Assembly: GCA_039182515.1 (NCBI GenBank)
Contig: JBCDCE010000001.1
Location: 78,095 to 142,094, forward strand
Direction: 5' to 3'
Length of the DNA: 64,000 bases
From: JBCDCE01 sp039182515
Lineage (GTDB): Bacteria; Pseudomonadota; Alphaproteobacteria; Rhodobacterales; Rhodobacteraceae
The notes under the pieces were generated by a model. That model did no database searches. It had not been told where the DNA came from and was given only the letters and a program-made list of their open reading frames with translations. The translations under genes were made by a program, and so were the position numbers. Position 1 is the stretch's first letter. Every line of letters starts with the position of its first letter. Of this stretch, positions 27,381 through 35,554 are shown one piece after another.

Positions 27381-28893
27381 CGCTGGCCACACCTTTTTGC
27401 TTTGCCCGCGCGCGCTGGGCGCGGTAGCTCGGCAACAGCACCAGAACGACCGCGAGGATCAAAAGGCCCAGCGTCATCGGGCGCTCCCAAACAAAGCTTG
27501 CACCATCATAAAGGTTCATCGAGCGCGAGAAGTTGTCCTCCAGCATTGTGCCTAAGATGAACCCGATGAGCAGCGGCGCGAGGGGGTAGTCCGCAAACTT
27601 CAAGAGCGTTGCGCAAACCCCAAAGCCCACAAGGATCAAAAGCTCTGTAGAGTTGTTTTGGCCAATATAGGCGCCCATCAAGGTGAAGAACAAAATGAAC
27701 GGAATGAGGAAGGTGCGCGGTACTGCGAGGACTTTTGCGATGTAGGGGATCAGCGGTAAGTTGAGGATCAAGAGGACCACATTGCCGATATACATCGAGA
27801 TGATCACTGACCAGAAAATCGCCGGATCATCCACCATAAGCCTTGGGCCCGGCGTGACATTCAGAGCGATAAGCGCACCGAGCAAAATGGCCGTCGTGCC
27901 AGAGCCTGGAATGCCGAGCGTCAGCAAGGGCACAAAGGAGCCCGTGCAGGCAGCGTTGTTTGCCGTCTCTGGAGCCGCCAAGCCTTTGACCGATCCATTG
28001 CCAAACTCTTTTTGCTCATCTGCTTTGGCGATGTTGCGCTCCACGGCGTAGCCGAGAAACGATGCGATGGTTGCCCCAGCGCCGGGCAGCACGCCGATGA
28101 AGAACCCTTGCAGCGATTGACGGCCGATCACAGGCGCGATCTTTTTGGCTTCCGTCCGGGTGATCCGCAGATCTTTGATTTCGTTGCTGCCACCTTCGCC
28201 TTGCGCTGACCGAGACGGTTTCAACACCAGATAGAGCGCTTCAGGAAGCGCAAACATCGCCATCGCAAGCGTGATAAAGCCAAAGCCAGATTGCAAGTCC
28301 ATCAAGCCCATCGTGAAGCGCGGCGCGTTAAACTGAGCTGTTTCGCCAACCGTTGCCATGATCAAGCCGAGCACCGTCATCAAGAGCGCTTTGGAAACCT
28401 GGCCAGTGCCCGCAAAGGCCGCAATGGCAGAAAGGCCAACGACCATCAGCGCGAAGTATTCGGCTGAGTGAAAGAGCAGGGCCACGGATGAAAGCATAGG
28501 GGCAAAGATCATCAACAAGATTGCGCCGATTGTGCCCCCTGCAAAAGAGGCGATGGCGGCAATGGTGAGCGCTTTGCCCGCTTTGCCTTGGCGGGCCATG
28601 GGATAGCCGTCAAAGCTTGTGGCAACAGTGCCTGCCACACCCGGTGCATTGAGTAGGATCGATGAGGTCGAGCCGCCGAAAATCGCGCCATAGTAGACGC
28701 CTGCGAGTAAGATGAGCGCCGTTGAGGGATCGCCAATGGTGATCGCCACTGGGATCATAATCGCGATGATCGACATCGGTCCAAGTCCCGGCAGCATCCC
28801 GATGAACGTGCCGATCAAGCACCCGCCAATGACCATCAAGATGTTTTGAACCGAAAGCGCCGTTGAGAGGCCGAGCAGTATCCCTTCAAGCAT
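27373..28893 (-). CDS. tctA: Tripartite tricarboxylate transporter large permease TctA (second system)
   Basis: A 506-residue permease with about 12 membrane helices and the TctA loops G-T-F-I-G-M-L-P-G-L-G-P and G-V-L-P-G-A-G-A-T-I-A. The F-D-G-Y-P-M-A-R-Q-G-K-A-G-K-A-L segment is also present in the other TctA of the window. It starts three bases after tctB. It transports a carboxylate together with TctB and the TctC receptor. Confidence 0.94.
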   Translation of the reverse strand: MLEGILLGLSTALSVQNILMVIGGCLIGTFIGMLPGLGPMSIIAIMIPVAITIGDPSTALILLAGVYYGAIFGGSTSSILLNAPGVAGTVATSFDGYPMARQGKAGKALTIAAIASFAGGTIGAILLMIFAPMLSSVALLFHSAEYFALMVVGLSAIAAFAGTGQVSKALLMTVLGLIMATVGETAQFNAPRFTMGLMDLQSGFGFITLAMAMFALPEALYLVLKPSRSAQGEGGSNEIKDLRITRTEAKKIAPVIGRQSLQGFFIGVLPGAGATIASFLGYAVERNIAKADEQKEFGNGSVKGLAAPETANNAACTGSFVPLLTLGIPGSGTTAILLGALIALNVTPGPRLMVDDPAIFWSVIISMYIGNVVLLILNLPLIPYIAKVLAVPRTFLIPFILFFTLMGAYIGQNNSTELLILVGFGVCATLLKFADYPLAPLLIGFILGTMLEDNFSRSMNLYDGASFVWERPMTLGLLILAVVLVLLPSYRAQRARAKQKGVASGD

Positions 28894-28896
28894 CGC

Positions 28897-29379
28897 TTAC
28901 ACTCCCATGAAAAAGGGCAGGGGGCGCAAGAAGATGCTGAGCACCTCTTGTACCAAATACCAAATGCCAAAGGTGGCAATGGCCGCCACGATAATCATCG
29001 TGATCCAACGTCGTTCGCCTAAAAGGACGGATCCGCCGATCAAAAAACCGCTTGTAGCAAGCAAAAACCCTGCCGGACGCAAGAGAAGGGCATAGGCCAC
29101 CATGAGCCCCAAAAGCGCGAGCGCTTGCCCTAGATTGTAGGAGCCAAGTTTGCGGTAGTCGATATCACCTACCTTGGTCTCCCCCTTTTCGAGGTTCAAA
29201 AGCACGATCAGCGAGAGCGCGATGCCGAGGATCGATAGAACCTTTGGAAAGGACGAAGGCCAAACAGCCAAGCGCCGCATAATGGGCGGAAGCGTGCCAT
29301 CCATCGTGAACCAGGCCGCATAGCCGTAGGCCAAACAAATGCTCAGCAATGCCAAGGCTATCCAACGATCAAGTGCCAT
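28897..29379 (-). CDS. tctB: Tripartite tricarboxylate transporter small subunit TctB (second system)
   Basis: A 160-residue protein with four hydrophobic helices, typical of TctB. The ATG at 29379 is preferred because GGGGGGAT precedes it; the longer reading would start near the hairpin after tctC. It is the membrane partner of the adjacent TctA. Confidence 0.86.
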   Translation of the reverse strand: MALDRWIALALLSICLAYGYAAWFTMDGTLPPIMRRLAVWPSSFPKVLSILGIALSLIVLLNLEKGETKVGDIDYRKLGSYNLGQALALLGLMVAYALLLRPAGFLLATSGFLIGGSVLLGERRWITMIIVAAIATFGIWYLVQEVLSIFLRPLPFFMGV

Positions 29380-29398
29380 TCTATCCCCCCGAAATTCG

Positions 29399-29424
29399 AA
29401 AGGCCGGACCAAAGCCCGGCCTTT
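29399..29424 (-). terminator. Hairpin between tctC and tctB (second system)
   Basis: A perfect 9-bp stem AAAGGCCGG/CCGGCCTTT (29399-29407 with 29416-29424) follows tctC. On the minus strand only short T clusters come after it, so termination may be partial. It parallels the hairpin at 6449-6483. Confidence 0.7.
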
Positions 29425-29460
29425 GCATTTACACCTGCCTAGGCTGGCAAGCGGTGTTGC

Positions 29461-30444
29461 TTACAAGAAGCCGAGCTTCTTCATCAGATCACCAATGACT
29501 TGCTCTTGGTTTTCCAAGAAGGACATGAAGTCGTCGCCTGAGTTGTGGATGTTGACCCAACCGTTGCGGGCACGAACTGTTTCCCACTCAGGTGTGTCGT
29601 ACATTTTGCCCAGAGCGTCTTGGTACATCGCAAGCTTGTCTGCTGGCAGGCCGGGGGCTGCAAAGAACCCACGCCAGTTCACAAATGACGTGTCGATGCC
29701 TTGCTCTTTCATTGTCATGGCACTGTCCATCGCGGCCACGCGCTCGTCGGAGGTCACACCAATGATCTTAACTTCGCCTGCTTGGGCCAAAGCAACGGCT
29801 TCGGAAAACCCTGTTGAGAGCGCTTTGATCTCACCAGACAGCAGCGCTGCCATGGCTTTGCCGCCTGCATCGTAAGGAATGTATTTCACATTCAGCGCGT
29901 CTTTGCCGGCTGCTTCCATCACCATGGCTGCCACGAGGTGGTCCATGCCGCCTGGGACGGAGCCGCCGCCGATGGCGGTGCCAGAAGGATCGGCATCATA
30001 GGCGGCAACGAGGCCCGCCATGTCGCTAATGTCGCTATCCGCAGCCACAACCATTGCTGCATAGTCGCCGATTGTGCCGGCCACGAGCGTCAGGTCGCGG
30101 AAGTTGTGCGGGAACACACCTGTGAGCGAACGGATCACGATAGGTGTCGAATTCACCATCAACGTGCCGTGGTTGCTGTCGGCGTTTTCGATCATATAGC
30201 CGATCGCTTTACCGCCGCCACCGCCGGACATGTTCTCATACGACGCGGAGCCAACGAGACCAGACGCTGTCAGCGCTTCGCCGGTGCCACGCGCTGTGCC
30301 GTCCCAGCCACCACCTGCACCGCCAGGGATCACAAAGTGAATGCTGTCAACTACCTGATGACCACCCGCGAGCGCTGCAGAGCTCAGGCCCATAGCCAAC
30401 GCTGCACCAAGAAGGGCGCGGCGGCCCAATTCGAATTTTTCCAT
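29461..30444 (-). CDS. tctC: Tripartite tricarboxylate transporter substrate-binding protein TctC (second system)
   Basis: A 327-residue periplasmic receptor. The signal peptide has adjacent arginines (G-R-R-A-L-L-G-A-A-L) but is not a full Tat motif; cleavage is near SAALA. The mature start has I-H-F-V-I-P-G-G-A-G-G-G-W-D-G-T-A-R, a glycine-rich BUG-family ligand loop. GGGAGGAAATT precedes the ATG. It begins the minus-strand operon tctC-tctB-tctA-CoA-transferase-lyase and is divergent from the AtuA-type gene. Confidence 0.92.
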   Translation of the reverse strand: MEKFELGRRALLGAALAMGLSSAALAGGHQVVDSIHFVIPGGAGGGWDGTARGTGEALTASGLVGSASYENMSGGGGGKAIGYMIENADSNHGTLMVNSTPIVIRSLTGVFPHNFRDLTLVAGTIGDYAAMVVAADSDISDMAGLVAAYDADPSGTAIGGGSVPGGMDHLVAAMVMEAAGKDALNVKYIPYDAGGKAMAALLSGEIKALSTGFSEAVALAQAGEVKIIGVTSDERVAAMDSAMTMKEQGIDTSFVNWRGFFAAPGLPADKLAMYQDALGKMYDTPEWETVRARNGWVNIHNSGDDFMSFLENQEQVIGDLMKKLGFL

Positions 30445-30555
30445 AATTTCCTCCCAAGTCTAAGCGTTCGAGCGCCTATTAAAACCGAGCTTGCGTCAGC
30501 CGAGCGCGAAAGGCAAGATTGTTGCATCGGACAATGGGCGTGTTGGGCATATGAT

Positions 30556-31887
30556 ATGGTAAAAGTTCTTATCCCCTCAGGCGCATTGGGTCTGAAATAC
30601 GATCGCAAGGCTCTCGCAAATGGTTTGGCGCAGGCGCCAGATATCATTGCGATTGATGGTGGTTCAACCGACAGTGGGCCGTCCTATTTGGGCAAAGGCG
30701 TCAGCAAGTACTCCCGCGCATCCACCTGGGCGGAATGGCGGGATTTGATGATCGCGCGGGCTGAGATTGACGTGCCTCTGCTCATCGGGACCGCGGGCAC
30801 CTGTGGCGCCGATAGCGCCGTGGACTGGCTCTTGGACATCACAAAAGACATCGCAGCTGAGTTGGGGCAATCGCTCAAAATCGCTGTTCTCAAATCGGGA
30901 CAAACAGCGCAAACGGTCAAAACCGCCTTGGCACAGTGGCAAGTCGCACCGCTCAAACCAGAAATCCCAATTGACGAAGACACACTAGAAGCTTGCACGA
31001 ATATCGTAGCTTTGGCTGGCGTTGAGCAGATCCAGGCCGCTTTAAATACCGGTGCGGATATCGTTATCGCTGGGCGCACCACGGATACGGCTGTGATTGC
31101 GGCCCTGCCATTGGCACGCGGTTGCTATGCAGGGGCCGCTTGGCACGGTGCAAAAATCGGCGAATGTGGAGCCTTGGCAACGACCAACCCCAACGCGGGC
31201 GTAATTTTGATCGAGTTCGACCAAGACGGGTTCTTAGTAACACCCATGGCGGAAGAGGGGGACGCGACGCCGAGAACAGTGTCAGCCCATATGCTATATG
31301 AAAACAGCAACCCCTTTCAGCTTTACGAGCCGGGTGGCTATTTGGACGTCGAAGGAGCTGTGTATGAGGCGCAAGGGCGCAGTACACGTGTGCGGGGCAG
31401 CCAATGGGTGCCAAGCGACACTTATACAGTGAAGCTCGAGGGAGCGCGCTGTGTGGGGTATCAAACAATCTCGGTGACCTTGGTCCGGGATCCCCGATAT
31501 GTTGCCCATATCAACGATTGGCTGGATCTCGTCCGCGACGAGATCCTGGGGCCGGTGAGCCCACAAGACTTTGACGTCGAATTCCGTCTTATTGGCCAGA
31601 ACGCAACGCTTGGGGATTTGGAACATAGTCCACAAGCGCCCAGTGAGATTGGTGTGATGACCATCGTCACGGCCTCCGAACAAGCCCGCGCCACAGAAAT
31701 CGCCAAGCTCTTGAACCCGGCTCTGTTGCACTTTCCGCTCACCAAAACCGAGCCCATGCCCACCTTTGCCTTTCCGTTCTCTCCCAATGAAATTGAACGC
31801 GGGCCGCATTATGAGTTTTGCCTCAATCATGTGATGATTTTGGACGATCCGATGCAGGCCTTCCGCCTCGAGGTCGTGGAGATTTAA
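30556..31887 (+). CDS. AtuA-type DUF1446 family protein
   Basis: A 443-residue protein of the DUF1446 group, named after AtuA of acyclic terpene utilisation. Visible landmarks are A-I-D-G-G-S-T-D-S-G-P near the start, I-G-T-A-G-T-C-G-A-D, and I-V-I-A-G-R-T-T-D-T-A in the middle. The ATG at 30556 is used because the conserved start follows at once; a much longer open frame upstream is antisense to tctC and not real. The stop is immediately followed by the DUF4387 gene, the usual partner. The biochemical activity of the pair is not established here; the context suggests organic-acid or acyl-CoA catabolism. Confidence 0.87.
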   Translation: MVKVLIPSGALGLKYDRKALANGLAQAPDIIAIDGGSTDSGPSYLGKGVSKYSRASTWAEWRDLMIARAEIDVPLLIGTAGTCGADSAVDWLLDITKDIAAELGQSLKIAVLKSGQTAQTVKTALAQWQVAPLKPEIPIDEDTLEACTNIVALAGVEQIQAALNTGADIVIAGRTTDTAVIAALPLARGCYAGAAWHGAKIGECGALATTNPNAGVILIEFDQDGFLVTPMAEEGDATPRTVSAHMLYENSNPFQLYEPGGYLDVEGAVYEAQGRSTRVRGSQWVPSDTYTVKLEGARCVGYQTISVTLVRDPRYVAHINDWLDLVRDEILGPVSPQDFDVEFRLIGQNATLGDLEHSPQAPSEIGVMTIVTASEQARATEIAKLLNPALLHFPLTKTEPMPTFAFPFSPNEIERGPHYEFCLNHVMILDDPMQAFRLEVVEI

Positions 31888-32190
31888 ATGCCAAAGTTAA
31901 AATCCCTCGTTGAAAAAGTCCGCTCCAAGAACGCGGGGCCCTTTTGGATCACAGTCGACATCTTTTGCCATTCGGATGGTTCGCTTGAGCAGATTTCAGA
32001 ACAGATCCCAACCACTCTGATTGCGGAGCTCTATAAAGTAGATGCAACCGAGATTTTGCGGTTCGAGCTTAAGGATCTAGACGTTTTAAAGCTGAGCTTT
32101 CCACGTCCGATTTTTCAAGGTACCAAAGAAGACAGAGACATGCACGGCGCAGCCTATGCCCATATCATTGAAGAAATTGAGCTGCCTTAG
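31888..32190 (+). CDS. DUF4387 family protein, partner of DUF1446
   Basis: A 100-residue protein with the DUF4387 signature S-K-N-A-G-P-F-W-I-T-V-D-I-F near the N-terminus. It starts on the base after the DUF1446 stop. In many proteobacteria the two occur as separate genes or as one fused protein, so they probably form one complex. Its TAG stop is followed in the same reading frame by the FAD-monooxygenase remnant. Confidence 0.87.
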   Translation: MPKLKSLVEKVRSKNAGPFWITVDIFCHSDGSLEQISEQIPTTLIAELYKVDATEILRFELKDLDVLKLSFPRPIFQGTKEDRDMHGAAYAHIIEEIELP

Positions 32191-33150
32191 ATTGGGTCGG
32201 AACACATAGGCGAAACCGCGCGAGTAAAAGATTTAGAAGCCGACGTTGCCATTGTCGGTGCCGGTCCTGTCGGGATGCTTTTAGCGTTACAGCTTGGTCG
32301 TGCTGGTAAGACTGTCACTCTCATCGAAAAGTGGCCGGAAATATACCCGCGTCCCCGCGCCGTCACGATGGACGCCGAAGTGGCTCGGATCTTGGCGTCT
32401 CTCGGGATAGATTGCGACACCGATCCGGATTTTGAGAACCATAAGGAACTCTATTATTGGAAAAACGCGGATCGGCAGGATTTGCAGATCGTGGATTGGG
32501 AGAGTCTCGCGCCGTCGCAATGGCATGTGACCTATTGGTTCAATCAGCCTCGGTTGGAAGCGCGATTGATGGCCTCAATTGAGGACTGCCCAACGGTCAC
32601 CGTTCTGCGCGGGTGGACAGCTCATGCGCTCAGCGAGACAGACGAGGCGGTAACGTTAAGCGCGACCGACACGGCAACAGAAACCAAAGAGCTGAGGCTG
32701 ACAGCGCAGTATTTGGTCGGCGCTGATGGGGCAAATAGCTTTGTACGTGAGACCTTGGGCCTTGGTTTGGTCGACAAGGGCTATTTCTTCGATTGGCTTA
32801 TCCTCGATATGATCCCGCCGCCGGATTACAAAGCCTCGCCTGCGCAGTGGCAATTGTGCGATCCCAAGCGTCCAACAACCATTGTGCCAGGCGAGCCGAA
32901 GCGCCGTCGCTGGGAGTTCATGTTGCTGCCTGGTGAAGACGAGAACGAGTTTGCCGAAACCGAAGCCGCTTGGCGCCTGTTGGAACCCTGGGGGCTTTCT
33001 CCGGACAATGCTGAATTGGAGCGCAGCGCTGTTTACCGGTTTCAAGCGCGCTGGGCCAAAAAGTGGGAGCTCAGTGAGGGAAAAAATGTGGGAACAATTA
33101 AAAGGGACGTAGAATTAACCGTTCTAGTTAAACATCTTAGATGGATGTAG
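32191..33150 (+). pseudogene. FAD-dependent monooxygenase fragment (MhpA-like), start and C-terminus missing
   Basis: The frame encodes a Rossmann FAD loop (V-A-I-V-G-A-G-P-V-G-M) and the R-P-R-A-V, R-L-E-A and V-G-A-D-G-A-N-S-F-V-R segments of aromatic-ring hydroxylases of the MhpA/PheA type. No ATG, GTG or TTG in frame lies between the upstream TAG (32188-32190) and the FAD loop; the first ATG (32275) is inside the loop. At about 33080, after Y-R-F-Q-A-R-W-A-K-K-W, homology stops and AT-rich unrelated sequence follows. The expected G-D-A-A-H motif and about 200 or more residues are absent. The frame ends next to a tRNA gene, so this is probably a broken gene. Confidence 0.75.
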
Positions 33151-33240
33151 TGGCGGAGAGACAGGGATTCGAACCCTGGGTGGGCTTGCACCCACACCGG
33201 TTTTCGAAACCGGCCCGTTCGACCACTCCGGCACCTCTCC
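33151..33240 (-). tRNA. tRNA-Ser (anticodon CGA)
   Basis: A class II cloverleaf on the minus strand. The acceptor stem GGAGAGG pairs with TCTCTCC, followed by a G discriminator and an encoded CCA. The anticodon arm CCGGT-TTCGAAA-ACCGG gives anticodon CGA (codon UCG). A long variable arm (GTGGGTGCAAGCCCAC) and the T-arm GGTTCGAATCC are visible. Its 3' end abuts the broken monooxygenase gene. Confidence 0.96.
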
Positions 33241-33410
33241 GCGCTGTGTGGTTTGGGGGGATTAACCAGCAATCTCAGAATGCGCAAGATCTGTTGCCAT
33301 CCGCCAAGCGCAAAAACCGAAACACCGGACAAGCGCAGATCTGCTGTGCTCTTCTTGGAATACCCTTAGATCGTGTTTAAGATATCGATCACAAACACCA
33401 AGGAGAGATT

Positions 33411-34247
33411 ATGCCAAAACTTGCCACAGTCCTCAGAGCTTGGATGATGCTCTTTTTGTTGATGGCCAACACCACTGTAGCAACGGCTCAACCCACGCAG
33501 GCCGGACGGTTGTTCGATACGATGCGGATGGCTGACATCATCAAGATTATGCATCTGGAGGGTTTGATATACGGCAAGGATCTCGACACAGATTGGCTCT
33601 CAGGGCAGGGAGGGGCATCTTGGGAACGCACGGTCGGTTTAATCTACCATGAAGAAACCATGATCGAAACGATGCGCCGGATCTTTGAGGCCAACCTTAA
33701 AGATGTCGATGTCGAGCCCCTCATAACATTTTTTGAAACGCCGACCGGACAGACCGTCCTGGGGTTGGAAAGTTCTGCCCGTGAAGCTTTCTTGGATGAA
33801 ACACTCGAAGATTTTGCCAAAGAGCGCTTCACAAGCATGGAGCAGTCCGGGGATCCCCGTGTCGATCAGGTCAAAGCGCTCGTGTCTGACAATGATTATG
33901 TTGATCGCAACGTGGTTGGGGCGCTCAATGCAAACTACGCTTTTTTTGAAGGCCTTGTGAGCACTTTGGGATCGCGCGCAGGCCAAGCGCGCGATATGCT
34001 GAGCAATGTTTGGGCGCAGGAGCCTGAAATCCGCGAAAGCACCACCGAATGGCTCCACGCCTATTTGTACATGTCCTACCAGCCTTTGGATGAGGATCAA
34101 TTGAAGGCCTATAATGATATCCTTCTTACCGATGCGGGCCGAGCGGCCACCACAGCGATGTTTGAAGGCTACGACAGTATGTACGTGGAGATTTCCCGGG
34201 CTTTAGGACGCGAACTCGGTCTTCGTCTGAGCCAGGTTGACCTTTAA
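33411..34247 (+). CDS. DUF2059-like secreted protein
   Basis: A 278-residue protein with a signal peptide (hydrophobic W-M-M-L-F-L-L-M-A, cleavage near TATAQ) and an otherwise helical, acidic body. The segment L-I-T-F-F-E-T-P-T-G-Q-T-V is like the F-Y-x-T-P-x-G element of DUF2059 proteins. GGAGAG precedes the ATG. It is probably periplasmic; the function is unknown. A single gene between a tRNA and rplU. Confidence 0.7.
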   Translation: MPKLATVLRAWMMLFLLMANTTVATAQPTQAGRLFDTMRMADIIKIMHLEGLIYGKDLDTDWLSGQGGASWERTVGLIYHEETMIETMRRIFEANLKDVDVEPLITFFETPTGQTVLGLESSAREAFLDETLEDFAKERFTSMEQSGDPRVDQVKALVSDNDYVDRNVVGALNANYAFFEGLVSTLGSRAGQARDMLSNVWAQEPEIRESTTEWLHAYLYMSYQPLDEDQLKAYNDILLTDAGRAATTAMFEGYDSMYVEISRALGRELGLRLSQVDL

Positions 34248-34313
34248 GCCTGACACGCCTGATCTTTGATCGCAGATCGTTCTGCTCAGTGGCGCTAGGC
34301 ATCCAGAAAAGGC

Positions 34314-34342
34314 TTGACTTACTTAGCCCATGCGCGCATTGA
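34314..34342 (+). promoter_or_regulatory. Possible promoter of rplU-rpmA
   Basis: TTGACT (34314-34319) lies about 140 bases upstream of rplU; the matching -10 (CATTGA) is weak. A GCGCGC-ATTGA-GCGCGC hairpin at about 34330-34346 follows in the leader and could be a regulatory structure. The call rests mainly on the good -35 element. Confidence 0.3.
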
Positions 34343-34457
34343 GCGCGCTCATTCAACGATTGTCCAAACGGGCACGCTGTCTGCGGCATATCAAACGCTT
34401 TTCGCGAGAGATCGCTTGAAAAGGGCCACAAGGCGCGGTGAAAAAGGAAGAAACCAT

Positions 34458-35189
34458 ATGTTCGCGGTTATGAAAACCGGCGGCAAGCAGTACAAAGTCG
34501 CTTCTGGCGATATTCTGCGTGTCGAAAAGCTTGCAGCGGATGCAGGCGAAACAGTCCAATTCAATGAGATTCTGATGATCGGCGGTACGATCGGAAGCCC
34601 CCTTGTGGAAGGCGCTGCCGTGCAAGCTGAAGTGATCGACCAGATCAAAGGCGAAAAGCTGATCAACTTTGTGAAGCGCCGCCGTAAGCATAGCTCCAAA
34701 CGCACCAAGGGTCACCGTCAGAAACTGACTTTGGTCCGCGTGACCGAGCTGATGGAAAAAGGCGCTGAGAAATCAGGCGTGAAAGCCGCAGTCGGTGCAG
34801 GCTCCGTTTCTGTTGCAGCTGTTGCCGCCGCCGCGGCTGCCAAGCCAAAAGCGGAAAAGAAAGCTGCGCCCAAAGCAGAAAAGAAAGCCGCTCCTAAGAA
34901 AGAAGCGCCAAAAGCTGAAGCGCCTGCGGTAGAGGTCGAGGGTACGAAACCTGCAAACCTGCTGAGTGAAGCACGCGAAGGCGGCCCTGACGATCTTAAG
35001 CGGATCTCGGGTGTTGGTCCGAAGCTTGAAGGCCTTCTGCACGAGAACGGCGTGTTCCACTTTGATCAGATCATGGCTTGGGGCCCGTCTGAGATTGCGT
35101 ACATGGATGATCAACTGTCCTTTAAAGGGCGCATTGAACGTGATAACTGGATCGCGCAAGCCACTGAGTTTGCCGCTGAGAAGGAGTAA
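34458..35189 (+). CDS. rplU: 50S ribosomal protein L21 with C-terminal helix-hairpin-helix extension
   Basis: Residues 1 to about 103 are ribosomal protein L21 (M-F-A-V-M-K-T-G-G-K-Q-Y, then the basic K-R-R-R-K-H-S-S-K-R-T-K-G-H-R-Q segment). They are followed by a low-complexity Ala/Lys/Pro linker (about 115-160) and a 60-residue C-terminal domain with L-K-R-I-S-G-V-G-P-K-L-E, a helix-hairpin-helix-like fold also seen at the end of alphaproteobacterial NuoE-type proteins. The total is 243 residues versus about 103 for E. coli L21. AAGGAAG precedes the ATG at 34458; the frame is open further upstream, but those codons do not belong to L21. It is cotranscribed with rpmA. Confidence 0.95.
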   Translation: MFAVMKTGGKQYKVASGDILRVEKLAADAGETVQFNEILMIGGTIGSPLVEGAAVQAEVIDQIKGEKLINFVKRRRKHSSKRTKGHRQKLTLVRVTELMEKGAEKSGVKAAVGAGSVSVAAVAAAAAAKPKAEKKAAPKAEKKAAPKKEAPKAEAPAVEVEGTKPANLLSEAREGGPDDLKRISGVGPKLEGLLHENGVFHFDQIMAWGPSEIAYMDDQLSFKGRIERDNWIAQATEFAAEKE

Positions 35190-35195
35190 GTCGAG

Positions 35196-35465
35196 ATGGC
35201 ACATAAAAAAGCAGGTGGTTCATCCCGCAACGGTCGCGATTCCGCAGGCCGTCGCCTTGGTGTGAAATTGTATGGGGGCCAAGCGGCCATCCCAGGCAAC
35301 ATCATTGTGCGTCAGCGCGGTACGAAGTTTTGGCCAGGTGAAGGCGTAGGCATGGGCAAAGATCACACGATCTTCGCAACTGTCGATGGCGCCGTGACCT
35401 TCCACAAAGGCCTTAAGGGCCGCACATTCATTTCCGTGCTCCCGGCAGCTGAGGCCGCCGAATAG
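35196..35465 (+). CDS. rpmA: 50S ribosomal protein L27
   Basis: An 89-residue protein with the L27 hallmark start M-A-H-K-K-A-G-G-S-S-R-N-G-R-D and R-Q-R-G-T-K-F in the middle. L27 sits near the peptidyl-transferase centre of the large subunit. It follows rplU by six bases and is followed by a strong terminator, so rplU-rpmA form a closed unit. Confidence 0.98.
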   Translation: MAHKKAGGSSRNGRDSAGRRLGVKLYGGQAAIPGNIIVRQRGTKFWPGEGVGMGKDHTIFATVDGAVTFHKGLKGRTFISVLPAAEAAE

Positions 35466-35491
35466 CCGAAGACCCGTAAAGGAATTGAGGG

Positions 35492-35526
35492 GGGATCGGC
35501 GGAAACGCCGGTCCCTTTCTCGTTTT
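35492..35526 (+). terminator. Rho-independent terminator after rpmA
   Basis: A 10-bp stem GGGATCGGCG/CGCCGGTCCC (one G-T pair) with a GAAA loop (35492-35515) is followed by TTTCTCGTTTT. Confidence 0.85.
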
Positions 35527-35554
35527 GAGCCTAAATTTGGGGAGGAGGACCCAA

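Noticed and set aside
29938..30555. N-terminal extension of the DUF1446 frame by about 206 codons
   Set aside because: This part is antisense to tctC and the shared promoter region; the family start is at 30556.
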